From Bradyrhizobium tropiciagri (GTDB lineage Bacteria; Pseudomonadota; Alphaproteobacteria; Rhizobiales; Xanthobacteraceae): DNA of 43,963 bases. This document shows positions 17,257 through 26,856 of this stretch, one piece after another; the first letter of the stretch is position 1, and every line of letters begins with the position of its first letter. The notes below the pieces were generated by a model that saw only the letters and a list, made by a program, of their open reading frames with translations, did not search any database and was not told the origin of the DNA. Made by a program: the position numbers and the translations under genes. Location of the stretch: assembly GCF_001189845.1 (NCBI RefSeq), contig NZ_LFLZ01000073.1, positions 1 to 43,963 on the forward strand. The letters run 5' to 3'.

Positions 17257-17889
17257 ATGAAGCTCTACGGGTTCGGGCCGGCAGCGAGCGCTCAGCGCGT
17301 TCGTGTCTTCTTGGCCGAAAAGGGGCTCGATGTCCCGACCGAACAATTGAACGTGCGCGACGACGATCAGTTCGCCGCAGCGTTCACCGCGATGAACCCG
17401 TTCCACTGCGTACCGTTTCTTGAACTGGACGATGGCACCGTGATTGCGGAGTCCGTTTCGATATGCCGGTACCTGGAGGAACTGCATCCGGAGCCCGCGC
17501 TATTCGGCCGCACGGCCGTCGAGCGCGCCGTAATCGACATGTGGCTGCGCCGCTTCGAACTTGATGGCCTGGTCCCGATGGTTCACGCCGTGCGCAACCA
17601 TGTGCCGATGTTCGCGGGCAAGGTCGTGCCGGGCACACGCACCGATCTGCCGCAGCTGCCTGCAATGGTGATCCGCGGCAAGGAGCTGATGGAAATCCTG
17701 CTGGGTCGCGTCGAACCACACATCGCCAGAAGCGAATTCGTCGCCGGGCCCGAGTTTACCATCGCCGACATCACCGGCTTCTTCGCCGTACGTTTGACTG
17801 GGGTGTTGGAGATGGACATCGCCACGCGCTATCCCGCCGTCGCTGCCTGGTTCGCCAAGGTGTCGGCGCGTCCGACTTTCCAGTTCTAA
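17257..17889 (+). CDS. Glutathione S-transferase family protein
   Basis: A 210-residue cytosolic GST. The thioredoxin-like domain contains the glutathione loop MNPFHCVPFLELDDG and the AESVSICRYLEE helix start. The C-terminal helical domain has GPEFTIADITGFFA, the N-capping box. It follows the ene-reductase and precedes an SDR by ten bases, so these are co-transcribed. In this setting it likely conjugates electrophiles that the ene-reductase also handles. Confidence 0.88.
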   Translation: MKLYGFGPAASAQRVRVFLAEKGLDVPTEQLNVRDDDQFAAAFTAMNPFHCVPFLELDDGTVIAESVSICRYLEELHPEPALFGRTAVERAVIDMWLRRFELDGLVPMVHAVRNHVPMFAGKVVPGTRTDLPQLPAMVIRGKELMEILLGRVEPHIARSEFVAGPEFTIADITGFFAVRLTGVLEMDIATRYPAVAAWFAKVSARPTFQF

Positions 17890-17899
17890 GGAGATGAGC

Positions 17900-18610
17900 A
17901 TGAGCAAGCCAGTCTGCATCGTCACCGGCGTCGGCCCCGAGTATGGCACGGGCGCCGAGATCGCCAAGCGCTTCAGCGAGGGCGGCTATCAAGTGGCCAT
18001 GCTGGCCCGCAATGCCGATAACCTCGACGCACTGGCTCGCAAGTACAGGGATGCTCGCGCCTATCCGTGCGACGTCGGCGATCTCGACGCCTTGATCAAG
18101 ACCGTTACGCGTATCAAGGCGGAGATGGGCGCACCTAAGATCGTGGTCCACAACGCCCTGCGCGCGACCCGGGGCAGTATCCTTGAGATGGACCCGAACG
18201 ATCTTGAACGGAATTTCCGGGTCAACACCACGGCGCTGCTTCATCTCGCTCGGGAGACAATTCCGGCGATGCTGGAAGCGGGTGAGGGCGCGATCCTGGT
18301 GACCGGCAACACGTCGGCCATCCGGGGCAAGACCAATTGGGGCTTCTTCGCCTCGACCAAGGCTGCGCAACGGATCCTGGCGGAATCGATGGCGCGTGAG
18401 TTCGGGCCTCGGGGTATTCACGTCGCCTATATCCTGATCGACGCCTCGATCGACACGCCGCGCACGCGTCCGTTGCTGGCGCCCGACAAGCCGGACGACT
18501 TCTTCGCCAAGCCCGCCGCGATCGCCGAAGAAATGTTCCGGGTTGCCCACCAAGACCGCTCCACCTGGTCGTTCCTCGTCGAATTGCGCCCGTTCGGTGA
18601 GGTCTGGTAG
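17900..18610 (+). CDS. SDR family NAD(P)-dependent oxidoreductase
   Basis: A 236-residue short-chain dehydrogenase-like protein. The cofactor loop reads TGVGPEYGTG instead of the usual TGxxxGIG, and the catalytic YxxxK is not evident: the site reads NWGFFASTKAAQRIL, with Phe where Tyr would be. The HN-A segment VVHNALRATRG replaces NNAG. These changes suggest an atypical SDR, perhaps with a reduced or different activity. AAGGAG precedes the ATG at 17900 by six bases, so the ATG at 17894 is less likely. Last gene of the TetR-controlled set. Confidence 0.82.
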   Translation: MSKPVCIVTGVGPEYGTGAEIAKRFSEGGYQVAMLARNADNLDALARKYRDARAYPCDVGDLDALIKTVTRIKAEMGAPKIVVHNALRATRGSILEMDPNDLERNFRVNTTALLHLARETIPAMLEAGEGAILVTGNTSAIRGKTNWGFFASTKAAQRILAESMAREFGPRGIHVAYILIDASIDTPRTRPLLAPDKPDDFFAKPAAIAEEMFRVAHQDRSTWSFLVELRPFGEVW

Positions 18611-18735
18611 CCGCAGGAATCAAAGCGGAGAGAAAACGGCCGAAACAGCCCAACGCAGCTCTGCCCAGCTGATACTCTTGTTGTGCGAGAAACGCCGCGC
18701 TGATCACACGCGGCCTGCCGGCCGGAACTGCTCGA

Positions 18736-19689
18736 TCAATTGCGCACGAAATAGAGCGGCGTTCTCAGTGTCAGCTGATAGGACGGCTTCGGCACCCACA
18801 TGATCTGAGCCGTGACCCCGAACAGACGATTGTCGTTGTCATCCATCCGGTCGAGATCGAGCCGGAGAATGGGCTGGGTGAAGGACTGAATTTGCGCGAA
18901 GTTCAGCAGCTGTGCGCCGCCAAAATGTTGCGCGCCGACGCGGCCGGTGAATTTCCAGTTGCTCGGCCACTGATAATAGCCGCCGACATAGCCGATGATA
19001 TTTGGATGGATCCGGGCGAGTGCGGTCGCCACCTCGACGCGGGTGTCCTGAATACCCGCCAGCATTCCCCGCGTGGCATCCGCGTCGAAGGCGTAGTCGA
19101 ACTCGAGGATGTTGTTGAAGGTCGTGGTTCCGGTCGGTCCGTTCGGGATTGCCTGGGTGATTGTCGATTGCCAGGTGATGGTCGGGATCGAGCCGCCATT
19201 CTGAGTGTAGAGATCTGCCTGAAACCCAACGTTCCAGCTGGTGACATCGAACTGCGACCAGCCCTGCGCAGGTCCGTAGGTGGTCGTGCCGGAAATGCCG
19301 GCATAGAGCGAGACGGTATCGCTGACGTCCACCGTCAACGGAAGATCGACCGCGAGGGATTGCCTGGATGGCAGGGATACGTTTGTCGGCAGGGTGCCGC
19401 CGCTGGCAAGCGCAAGCGACTGTAGCGCGGTAAACAGCGCCGAGCTGCCGAAACCGACCGGCAAGGCGCCGGCCGGCACGGTGGCGTAGCTGGTCCGCAA
19501 ATCTAGATAGATATTCGGTGTCGCGCTGGAGGTGCTGCTATCGTCCTCTCGGTCCTTGCCGAACGCTGGTCCGGTGAAGCATGCGCCGATCAGGCAGGCC
19601 AGGACGAGCTTCGGCAATACCGGGGCTCGTAGAACGAGATGGTCGAAACGCGAGGGGAGACTGGCAGGACCTTCGGGCTCTACGTCCAT
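18736..19689 (-). CDS. Hypothetical outer-membrane-like protein
   Basis: A 317-residue protein with an N-terminal signal peptide (hydrophobic LPKLVLACLIGACF, cleavage likely after PAFG) preceded by an unusually long polar n-region. The mature part is rich in alternating polar/hydrophobic segments, Gly, Asn, Ser and Thr, with strand-like stretches such as GYYQWPSNWKFTGRVGAQHF and QLTLRTPLYFVRN at the C-terminus, suggesting a beta-barrel. No family recognised. GAGGACG precedes the ATG. It starts 12 bp after the mandelate-racemase-like gene and is the last gene of a three-gene minus-strand set. Confidence 0.65.
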   Translation of the reverse strand: MDVEPEGPASLPSRFDHLVLRAPVLPKLVLACLIGACFTGPAFGKDREDDSSTSSATPNIYLDLRTSYATVPAGALPVGFGSSALFTALQSLALASGGTLPTNVSLPSRQSLAVDLPLTVDVSDTVSLYAGISGTTTYGPAQGWSQFDVTSWNVGFQADLYTQNGGSIPTITWQSTITQAIPNGPTGTTTFNNILEFDYAFDADATRGMLAGIQDTRVEVATALARIHPNIIGYVGGYYQWPSNWKFTGRVGAQHFGGAQLLNFAQIQSFTQPILRLDLDRMDDNDNRLFGVTAQIMWVPKPSYQLTLRTPLYFVRN

Positions 19690-19701
19690 TTCGTCCTCGC
19701 G

Positions 19702-20787
19702 CTAGCTCACGAGATACTTCGCCACGGCCGGCTCGTTCCATTCGATGCCGAGCCCGGGACCGCGCGCGGTCACGGCGCCGTCGACGATCTCGGCAGGCCT
19801 TGCCAGGATCGCGCCGGCGAAATCGAGGAATTCGAGCCAGTGCGCGGTCGGCGTCACCGCGAGCAGGTGCGCGCTGACTTCCGCGAACAGGTGGCTCGAC
19901 ATCGGGATCGACGCAGCATCAGCTTGCCCTGCGACCTGCATCCAGCCGGTGACGCCGCCGACCTTCATCACGTCAGGCATGATGAAGTCGGATGCGCCGG
20001 CCGCGATCGCCTCGGCGAAGCCGCGCGGAAACCACCAGTTCTCGCCGGCCTGGATCGGCGTCGGCGACGTCTCGCGGACCCTGGCGTGGCCGGACAGGCT
20101 CTCCTGCGGCACCGGCTCCTCGATCCAGTGCAGATCGTAGGGCGCAAGCCGGGCGATGCGGCGGGTGGCCTCCGCCGGATCGAGCGACTGGTTGAAATCG
20201 AGCATCAGCGCGATGTCGGGGCCGAGCAGTGCGCGCACGCCTTTCACGACGCGCTCGTCATTGGCGGCATCGCCATCGCCGCCCTTGATCTTGATGCCCT
20301 TGAAGCCCTGGTCGAGCGAACGGCGCAGTGCACGTTCGTCGGTAACGGGATCGACCGCGCCGTAGCTGTCATAGGCCCTGATCGGCTTCGCCGAGCCGCC
20401 GAGCAGCTCGACCAGCGGCTGGCCAGCGAGCTGGCCGAGCACATCCCAATAGGCCATGTCGAGACCCGACACGGCCATGCCGACCAGGCCCTGCCAGCCG
20501 AGCAGCCGAAACTTGGCATCCATCGCCTTCATCAGATCGAACGGCGCGACCGGCCTGCCGGCCAGTTCGCGACCGATCTCCTCGATCAGATAACAAAGCG
20601 GGTGAAGTGTGAGCTTGCTGTAGGCGAAGATGTAGGTACGCCCGGTAACGCCTTGATCGGTCTCGACATCGATCAGGACCAGCGGGCCCGAATCGATCAC
20701 GCCGAAGGCGGTCCTCACCGGGCGCTTGAGCGGCACCACGACCCCTCGCGCCTTGACTCCGCGGATCGCTGCAACTGTCTGGCTCAT
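19702..20787 (-). CDS. Mandelate racemase-like enolase superfamily enzyme
   Basis: A 361-residue enolase-superfamily protein. The residues that act in Pseudomonas mandelate racemase are all present at a constant offset of two: K166 and K168 (GIKIKGG), metal ligands D197, E223 and E249 (LDFNQS, IEEP, GENWW), D272 (MPDVMK), H299 (MSSHLF) and E319 (HWLE). Further stretches such as GVTGWMQ, ISAHLL-like VSAHLLA and TPTAHWLE also match. Thus both the Lys and His bases for 1,1-proton transfer are retained. It may racemise mandelate or a related alpha-hydroxy acid, but no mandelate pathway genes lie near. It sits between the cupredoxin protein and the outer-membrane-like gene. Confidence 0.88.
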   Translation of the reverse strand: MSQTVAAIRGVKARGVVVPLKRPVRTAFGVIDSGPLVLIDVETDQGVTGRTYIFAYSKLTLHPLCYLIEEIGRELAGRPVAPFDLMKAMDAKFRLLGWQGLVGMAVSGLDMAYWDVLGQLAGQPLVELLGGSAKPIRAYDSYGAVDPVTDERALRRSLDQGFKGIKIKGGDGDAANDERVVKGVRALLGPDIALMLDFNQSLDPAEATRRIARLAPYDLHWIEEPVPQESLSGHARVRETSPTPIQAGENWWFPRGFAEAIAAGASDFIMPDVMKVGGVTGWMQVAGQADAASIPMSSHLFAEVSAHLLAVTPTAHWLEFLDFAGAILARPAEIVDGAVTARGPGLGIEWNEPAVAKYLVS

Positions 20788-20829
20788 GGATGTTTCCCTG
20801 CGGGCTTCCCGGAGTGCTTCCTCTTCTTG

Positions 20830-22146
20830 TTATTGGACACTGTACCATCGGACCAGCCGCGGTGCGGCCCAATCGGTCGCGACCTGCTCGATCAAATAGC
20901 GGCCCGGATATTCGGCAAGGAAGGCGATGCGCTGGGTCTGGCCCGGTTCGACCGCGAGCGTGTCGAGCCAGAACGGCTTCCAGCCGTCGTCGAGCCGGTC
21001 GAGCAGACGGAAGTGATGGCCGTGCAGATGAAAGACGCTGGCGATCGCGCCGCGATTGGTCAGGGTCAGCACGACCGGCCGGCCGGCCTTGGCCTGAAAG
21101 GCGGGCGCGGCCGACGGCTTGAAGTCCGCCGGGCGGAACCACTCGGTCGGCGTGCCCAGCGCCAGCCCGAATCTGGCGGCGCTCCTGAGGTCGAGCTGGG
21201 CGGGCATGTCGTTGCCCGGGAGCGGCGGAGCGGGAGGGAATGGCGCCGGGCGGATCGGCGGTTCGTTCGCGACGGTGAGCTTGCCGACCGGGCGCGCCTG
21301 CTTGCCGTCATGCAGCAGCATCGGGAAGCTGGTTCCGGCCGGACCGACCGCATCGACGAAGACATCGGTTCGGCTTCCGGGCGCCAGCACCAGCGCACCG
21401 TTGCGGGCCGGGAACGGTTCGGCCGGCTGGCCGTCGATCGCCATCACCCTGACGTCGAGGTTCTCCAGCTTGACCGCCAGCACACTGCGTTGGCTGCCAT
21501 TGATGAAGCGGAGTCTGAGCCGGCTATTGGCCGGTGCCGAGAGCTCGTATGAGGTCTTGCCGTTAATTGTATGAATTGGCGTCGAATCTTTCGATTCGGT
21601 TCCGGGCGGAATCGCGGTTCCGTCCGGCAGCAGGCGCCACTCCTCGATCAGCAACACCTCGTCGCGATCCACCGCGACCGGCGAGGTGCCAGTCACGATC
21701 AACGGGCGCGGGCGGGCCGGCGCCATACCGCCGTCGCCGAGCAGCGGCTCGCACAGGAAGGTACCGGCATGCCGGAGCGGGAGCTGGAACGTATCCTTGG
21801 CTCCGGTGGCAACCTGCGCCCGGGACGCCAATGGCTCCGCGGCCGGGTTACCATCAAGCCCGCGGCAATCGAGCGCGGCCGCGACCGGCAGCTCGTTGCC
21901 AAACGTCACGTCGAGGACCTCGCCGCGCCTGAAGCGGAGCTCGCCGCTGCCCAGCGACCAGACGGGCGTGTCCGGCCCGTCGGGGCGAAGCGCGATGCGA
22001 TCGATTCTGGCCTGAAGCGCGACCGCCGTCCGGCCCTGCGCCGAGACCGTGGCCGGCCAAGCGGGGCAAAGCGCCGCGGCGCCGAGGGCGGCCATGAGGT
22101 CGCGCCGGCTGAGCCAAAATTCGGGACTTGCTACGGGGCTTGCCAT
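20830..22146 (-). CDS. Tat-exported multicopper-oxidase-like protein with most copper ligands lost (FtsP/SufI-like)
   Basis: A 438-residue cupredoxin-domain protein with a twin-arginine signal (LSRRDLMAALG) and a likely cleavage site near TVSA. The three cupredoxin domains of multicopper oxidases are recognisable, but copper motifs are changed: HWHG reads LDCRG, WYHSH reads FLCEP, and the C-terminal HCH segment is replaced by LIEQVATDW. Only HLHGH in the third domain remains. It is therefore unlikely to be a laccase and resembles the copper-free periplasmic divisome protein FtsP (SufI) in design. The ATG at 22146 is chosen because it gives a normal Tat signal and leaves room for the tRNA-Leu promoter. 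First gene of the set with the racemase and outer-membrane-like genes. Confidence 0.82.
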   Translation of the reverse strand: MASPVASPEFWLSRRDLMAALGAAALCPAWPATVSAQGRTAVALQARIDRIALRPDGPDTPVWSLGSGELRFRRGEVLDVTFGNELPVAAALDCRGLDGNPAAEPLASRAQVATGAKDTFQLPLRHAGTFLCEPLLGDGGMAPARPRPLIVTGTSPVAVDRDEVLLIEEWRLLPDGTAIPPGTESKDSTPIHTINGKTSYELSAPANSRLRLRFINGSQRSVLAVKLENLDVRVMAIDGQPAEPFPARNGALVLAPGSRTDVFVDAVGPAGTSFPMLLHDGKQARPVGKLTVANEPPIRPAPFPPAPPLPGNDMPAQLDLRSAARFGLALGTPTEWFRPADFKPSAAPAFQAKAGRPVVLTLTNRGAIASVFHLHGHHFRLLDRLDDGWKPFWLDTLAVEPGQTQRIAFLAEYPGRYLIEQVATDWAAPRLVRWYSVQ

Positions 22147-22225
22147 CCGGCCGATGCGGACCATTTTCAAGTGTGCCTGTCCAGTCGCGATCGGTCGCAG
22201 GGCGGGCTCTCCAGCGGCCATTTTT

Positions 22226-22254
22226 TTGCTGCGAACCGGTGGGCGCATGTTATA
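22226..22254 (+). promoter_or_regulatory. Promoter of tRNA-Leu
   Basis: A -35 element TTGCTG (22226-22231) and a -10 element GTTATA (22249-22254) are separated by 17 bases. The start point would fall near 22261, about 40 bases before the tRNA. Confidence 0.6.
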
Positions 22255-22299
22255 AGCCCGGCCGCCCGCGGCATCGCGGCCGGACTGGATGCTTTTCGC

Positions 22300-22384
22300 G
22301 CGGGCGTGGCGGAACTGGTAGACGCGCTGGATTTAGGTTCCAGTGACGAAAGTTGTGGGGGTTCGAGTCCCTCCGCCCGCACCA
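22300..22384 (+). tRNA. tRNA-Leu (anticodon UAG)
   Basis: The acceptor arms GCGGGCG and CGCCCGC pair fully. The anticodon loop TTTAGGT is closed by CTGGA/TCCAG, giving UAG at 22334-22336. There is a long variable arm, as expected for leucine, and the T-arm GGTTCGAGTCC is present. CCA is encoded. It lies upstream of tig, as is usual in this group. Confidence 0.95.
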
Positions 22385-22547
22385 AGCGCTTACAGCGTTT
22401 GCATGACGAATTCTTGGAGAACCTTGGGCCCGCAGGGACGAGGGTTCGCCGAACCCACAGACGTCAGGCCGCAAGGCTTACCGTCGAACAGATTGAACAC
22501 TGCCACGGCCGCTCGGGCCGCGGCAAAAGCGGAAGAAGATTGATACC

Positions 22548-23909
22548 ATGCAGGTCACCGAGACCCTCAACGAGGGACTGAAGCACGAATTCAAGATCAG
22601 CGTTCCGGCATCCGATCTCGATGCCAAGGCGGACGCCAAGCTGGTCGACCTCAAGGACAAGGTCCGTCTCAACGGCTTCCGTCCCGGCAAGGTGCCGGTG
22701 GCGCACCTGAAGAAGATCTACGGCCGCTCGGTCATGGCCGAGACCATCGACCAGACCATCAGCGACACCAACCGGCAGCTGTTCGAGGATCGCGGCTTCC
22801 GCCTTGCCGGCGAACCGAAGATCACGATGCCGACCGAGAAGGACCAGGTCGATGAATTGCTGTCGGGCAAGACCGACCTGACCTACACGGTCGCGATCGA
22901 GGTCGTGCCGCCGATCCAGCTCGCCGATTTCAAGTCGTTCTCGGTCGAGAAGCCGGTGGTCGAAGTCTCCGACGCCGACGTCGACGATGCGATCAAGCGG
23001 ATCGCCGAAGGCAGCCGCCCGTACAACGCCAAGGCCGAGGGCACCAAGGCGGAGAAGGGCGACCGCGTCACCATCAGCTTCAAGGGCACCATCAATGGTG
23101 AAGCCTTCGAGGGCGGTACCGGCGAGGGCATCCAGGTCGTGATCGGCGCCGGCCAGTTCATCCCGGGCTTCGAGGAGCAGCTGATCGGCATCGGCTCGGG
23201 CGAGACCCGCACGCTGAAGGTCTCGTTCCCGAAGAACTACCTCAACGACAAGCTTGCCGGCCAGCCGGCCGAGTTCGAGACCACCGCGACGCTGATCGAG
23301 GCGCCCGGTGAGGCCACGATCGACGACGAGTTCGCCAAGACGCTTGGCCTTGAGTCGCTCGACAAGCTGAAGGAAGCCGCCCGCGAGCGCCTGACCGCTG
23401 AATTCGCCGGCGCGACCCGCCAGAAGGTCAAGCGCGCGCTGCTCGACCGCCTCGACGAGAGCCACAAATTCGAGGCGCCGCCGTCGCTTGTCGCCGAAGA
23501 GTTCAACCTGATGTGGAACTCGATCAAGGCCGAGATGGACTCGACCGGCAAGACCTTCGCCGACGAGAACACCACCGAGGATGCGGCCAAGGAAGAGTAC
23601 CAGAAGATCGCCGACCGCCGCGTCCGCCTCGGCCTCGTGCTGTCGGAGATCGGCGAGAAGAACAAGATCACCGTGACCGACGACGAGGTCTCGCGCGCCG
23701 TGATCGAGCGCGCGCGCCAGATGCCCGGCCGCGAGAAGGAAGTCTGGGATTACTACCGCAGCAACGCCCAGGCGCTGGCCCAGCTCCGCGCCCCGATCTA
23801 CGAGGACAAGGTCGTCGACTTCGTCCTGGAGCTCGCCAACGTGACCGAGAAGAAGGTCAGCAAGGACGAGCTGTTCAAGGATGAAGACGCCGAGAAAACT
23901 GCCGCCTAA
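22548..23909 (+). CDS. tig: Trigger factor, ribosome-associated chaperone and peptidyl-prolyl isomerase
   Basis: A 453-residue trigger factor. The ribosome-binding N-terminal domain contains the signature GFRPGKVPVAHLKKIYG (about residues 44-60). The FKBP-type isomerase domain spans about 150-250 (GDRVTISFKGTINGEAFEGG and GQFIPGFEEQLIG). A long helical C-terminal chaperone domain follows. It acts at the ribosome exit tunnel on nascent chains. It heads the tig-clpP-clpX-lon block, preceded by tRNA-Leu. Confidence 0.95.
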   Translation: MQVTETLNEGLKHEFKISVPASDLDAKADAKLVDLKDKVRLNGFRPGKVPVAHLKKIYGRSVMAETIDQTISDTNRQLFEDRGFRLAGEPKITMPTEKDQVDELLSGKTDLTYTVAIEVVPPIQLADFKSFSVEKPVVEVSDADVDDAIKRIAEGSRPYNAKAEGTKAEKGDRVTISFKGTINGEAFEGGTGEGIQVVIGAGQFIPGFEEQLIGIGSGETRTLKVSFPKNYLNDKLAGQPAEFETTATLIEAPGEATIDDEFAKTLGLESLDKLKEAARERLTAEFAGATRQKVKRALLDRLDESHKFEAPPSLVAEEFNLMWNSIKAEMDSTGKTFADENTTEDAAKEEYQKIADRRVRLGLVLSEIGEKNKITVTDDEVSRAVIERARQMPGREKEVWDYYRSNAQALAQLRAPIYEDKVVDFVLELANVTEKKVSKDELFKDEDAEKTAA

Positions 23910-23943
23910 TTCCGGCACCTCGCGTTAATAATGAACCGCGAAA

Positions 23944-23978
23944 GCGCGCCTTGTGAGGATCCCCTCGCTAGGCGCGCC
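23944..23978. promoter_or_regulatory. GC-rich hairpin after tig
   Basis: GCGCGCC and GGCGCGC flank a partly paired GTGAGG/CCTCGC segment with a short loop. No T-run follows, so it is better described as an attenuator or mRNA-stability hairpin between tig and clpP. Confidence 0.45.
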
Positions 23979-24154
23979 ACCGCGAATCGGCTTGAACGTC
24001 GACGACCTGCCCAGTTGGCTAGTGTCGGCCTTGTCGGCCGGAAATTGGCCCATATCTGGTTTAAGCGTTGAGCCAACCAGCCTCGAGCCAGTAGTCTTGG
24101 ACGAAGCTAGTTCTGGGCAAAGTTCTGCATCACCCCTAACCCCTGGGTTCTTTC

Positions 24155-24790
24155 ATGCGCGATCCCGTTGAAACCTACATGAACCTCGTGCCGATGGTCG
24201 TCGAGCAGACCAATCGCGGCGAACGCGCCTACGACATCTTCTCGCGCCTCTTGAAAGAGCGCATCATCTTCGTCACCGGTCCGGTGGAAGACGGCATGTC
24301 GACCTTGATCGTCGCGCAGCTCCTGTTCCTCGAGGCCGAGAATCCGAAGAAGGAAATCTCGATGTACATCAACTCGCCGGGTGGCGTGGTGACGTCGGGC
24401 CTTGCGATCTACGACACGATGCAGTTCATCCGTCCGCCGGTGTCGACGCTGTGCACCGGGCAGGCGGCCTCGATGGGCTCGCTGCTGCTTGCGGCCGGCG
24501 AGAAGGACATGCGCTTCACGCTGCCGAACTCCCGCATCATGGTGCACCAGCCCTCCGGCGGCTTCCAGGGCCAGGCCACCGACATCATGCTGCACGCGCA
24601 AGAGATACTGAATCTCAAGAAGCGCCTCAACGAGATCTACGTGAAGCACACCGGCCAGACCTACAAGGCGATCGAGGACGCGCTCGAGCGCGACAAGTTC
24701 CTCACCGCCGAGGACGCCAAGGCGTTCGGCCTCGTCGACAAGGTCATCGACAAGCGTCCGGAAGATCCGTCGGCCGCCAAGGCTGCATGA
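24155..24790 (+). CDS. clpP: ATP-dependent Clp protease proteolytic subunit
   Basis: A 211-residue serine protease subunit. The catalytic triad is S106 (TGQAASMGSLLL), H131 (RIMVHQPSGG) and D180 (ALERDKFL), nine residues later than the mature E. coli numbering, as usual for unprocessed forms. It forms a tetradecameric barrel with ClpX or ClpA and degrades tagged and misfolded proteins in the cytoplasm. It is followed by clpX after 469 bp. Its stop codon lies inside a 13-bp tandem repeat (see the repeat entry). Confidence 0.96.
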   Translation: MRDPVETYMNLVPMVVEQTNRGERAYDIFSRLLKERIIFVTGPVEDGMSTLIVAQLLFLEAENPKKEISMYINSPGGVVTSGLAIYDTMQFIRPPVSTLCTGQAASMGSLLLAAGEKDMRFTLPNSRIMVHQPSGGFQGQATDIMLHAQEILNLKKRLNEIYVKHTGQTYKAIEDALERDKFLTAEDAKAFGLVDKVIDKRPEDPSAAKAA

Positions 24791-24817
24791 CAAGGCTGCA
24801 TGACAAGGCTGCCTGAT
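24779..24817 (+). repeat. 13-bp tandem repeat across the clpP stop codon
   Basis: AAGGCTGCATGAC occurs twice back to back (24779-24791, 24792-24804), followed by a third, partial copy AAGGCTGCCTGAT. The first copy contains the TGA stop of clpP, so extra copies would leave the protein unchanged. Confidence 0.8.
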
Positions 24818-25259
24818 CTGGACAGGCCTCCCGGGGCGCGGGTGTGATCTCCACATTGGCGCCTCACATACCCGGCAAAAGCGGGACGGGCGGAGTACCC
24901 CGCAAGGGCCTATGCGCGGGCGGAAGGTTCCGCTTTCGTGCTCATTGGCCGGCGTGGTAATCCCGCAACGTTCCGTGGATTTCGACGCGTATTCCACGTG
25001 CGATCGTGGAAAATCACGGTATTGTCACGGTCTTGAGCCGGGCATCCGATTAGCGAATTCTTGATAGTCGGGTGCCAGCATGGTTGGCTGTAATGCATCG
25101 GCTATGATCGCGGAGATTCGAATAAACCGTGATTGGCACGGTCAGTATTGCGTAGGGTCTTTTTTGGTACGGAATTTGCTCTATCTACCCAAGACCCCGG
25201 TTTTGTGCCGGATTGGGTCGATCTGGCAAACAAGATCGAACGGCGGACGGAGATAAGGA
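24791..25259. other. Long clpP-clpX spacer
   Basis: No gene is seen in 469 bp. It holds the remaining tandem repeats and two small inverted repeats: TTCCACG/CGTGGAA at 24992-25011 and ACCGTG/CACGGT near 25127-25143. The length suggests that clpX has its own promoter, but I cannot name a clear sigma-70 or heat-shock motif. Confidence 0.5.
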
Positions 25260-26534
<1,275 letters not shown>

Positions 26535-26856
26535 CAGCACGCGTCTCGACCCGCTGAAAATTGCACGGCTGCCGGGCGATCCGGCGGCCGTTGCGGCGCA
26601 ATAACAGCGCCGTTATGGCATTGCAGTAAATGCCTGTTTAGCCTGAATTTCCGGGCACTTCTCAGACTTGACACCCCCCGGCCTGATAGCCACCTAATGC
26701 TATCGACGAGGGATCTCATGCGTTGAGATTCGTCGCTTTTCGATGCGGAATAAGCGGCTGCTGACGGCAATCTTTTTCCGGATCACCAAGGCACCTTGTG
26801 GCGGTTGCGCAAGCAGGCGGACTGCGAGCAAGGGGGCAAAACAAAAGGATAAGGCC
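26535..26856. other. clpX-lon spacer
   Basis: No gene is seen. It contains the near-palindrome ATAACAGCGCCGTTAT (26601-26616), an inverted repeat GGCATT/AATGCC directly after it, and the candidate lon promoter at 26668. In-frame codons upstream of the lon start do not look coding. Confidence 0.45.
26668..26697 (+). promoter_or_regulatory. lon: Candidate lon promoter
   Basis: CTTGACA provides a perfect -35 TTGACA (26668-26673). A -10 of CACCTA or ACCTAA follows at 17-18 bases. The CTTG start also fits the alphaproteobacterial heat-shock (RpoH) -35, but the -10 is not a good RpoH match, so the sigma factor is uncertain. Confidence 0.45.

Noticed and set aside
25134..25151. Sigma-54-like TGGCAC ... 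TTGC before clpX
   Set aside because: The GG and GC pairs are 13 bases apart instead of 10, so the spacing rules out RpoN recognition.
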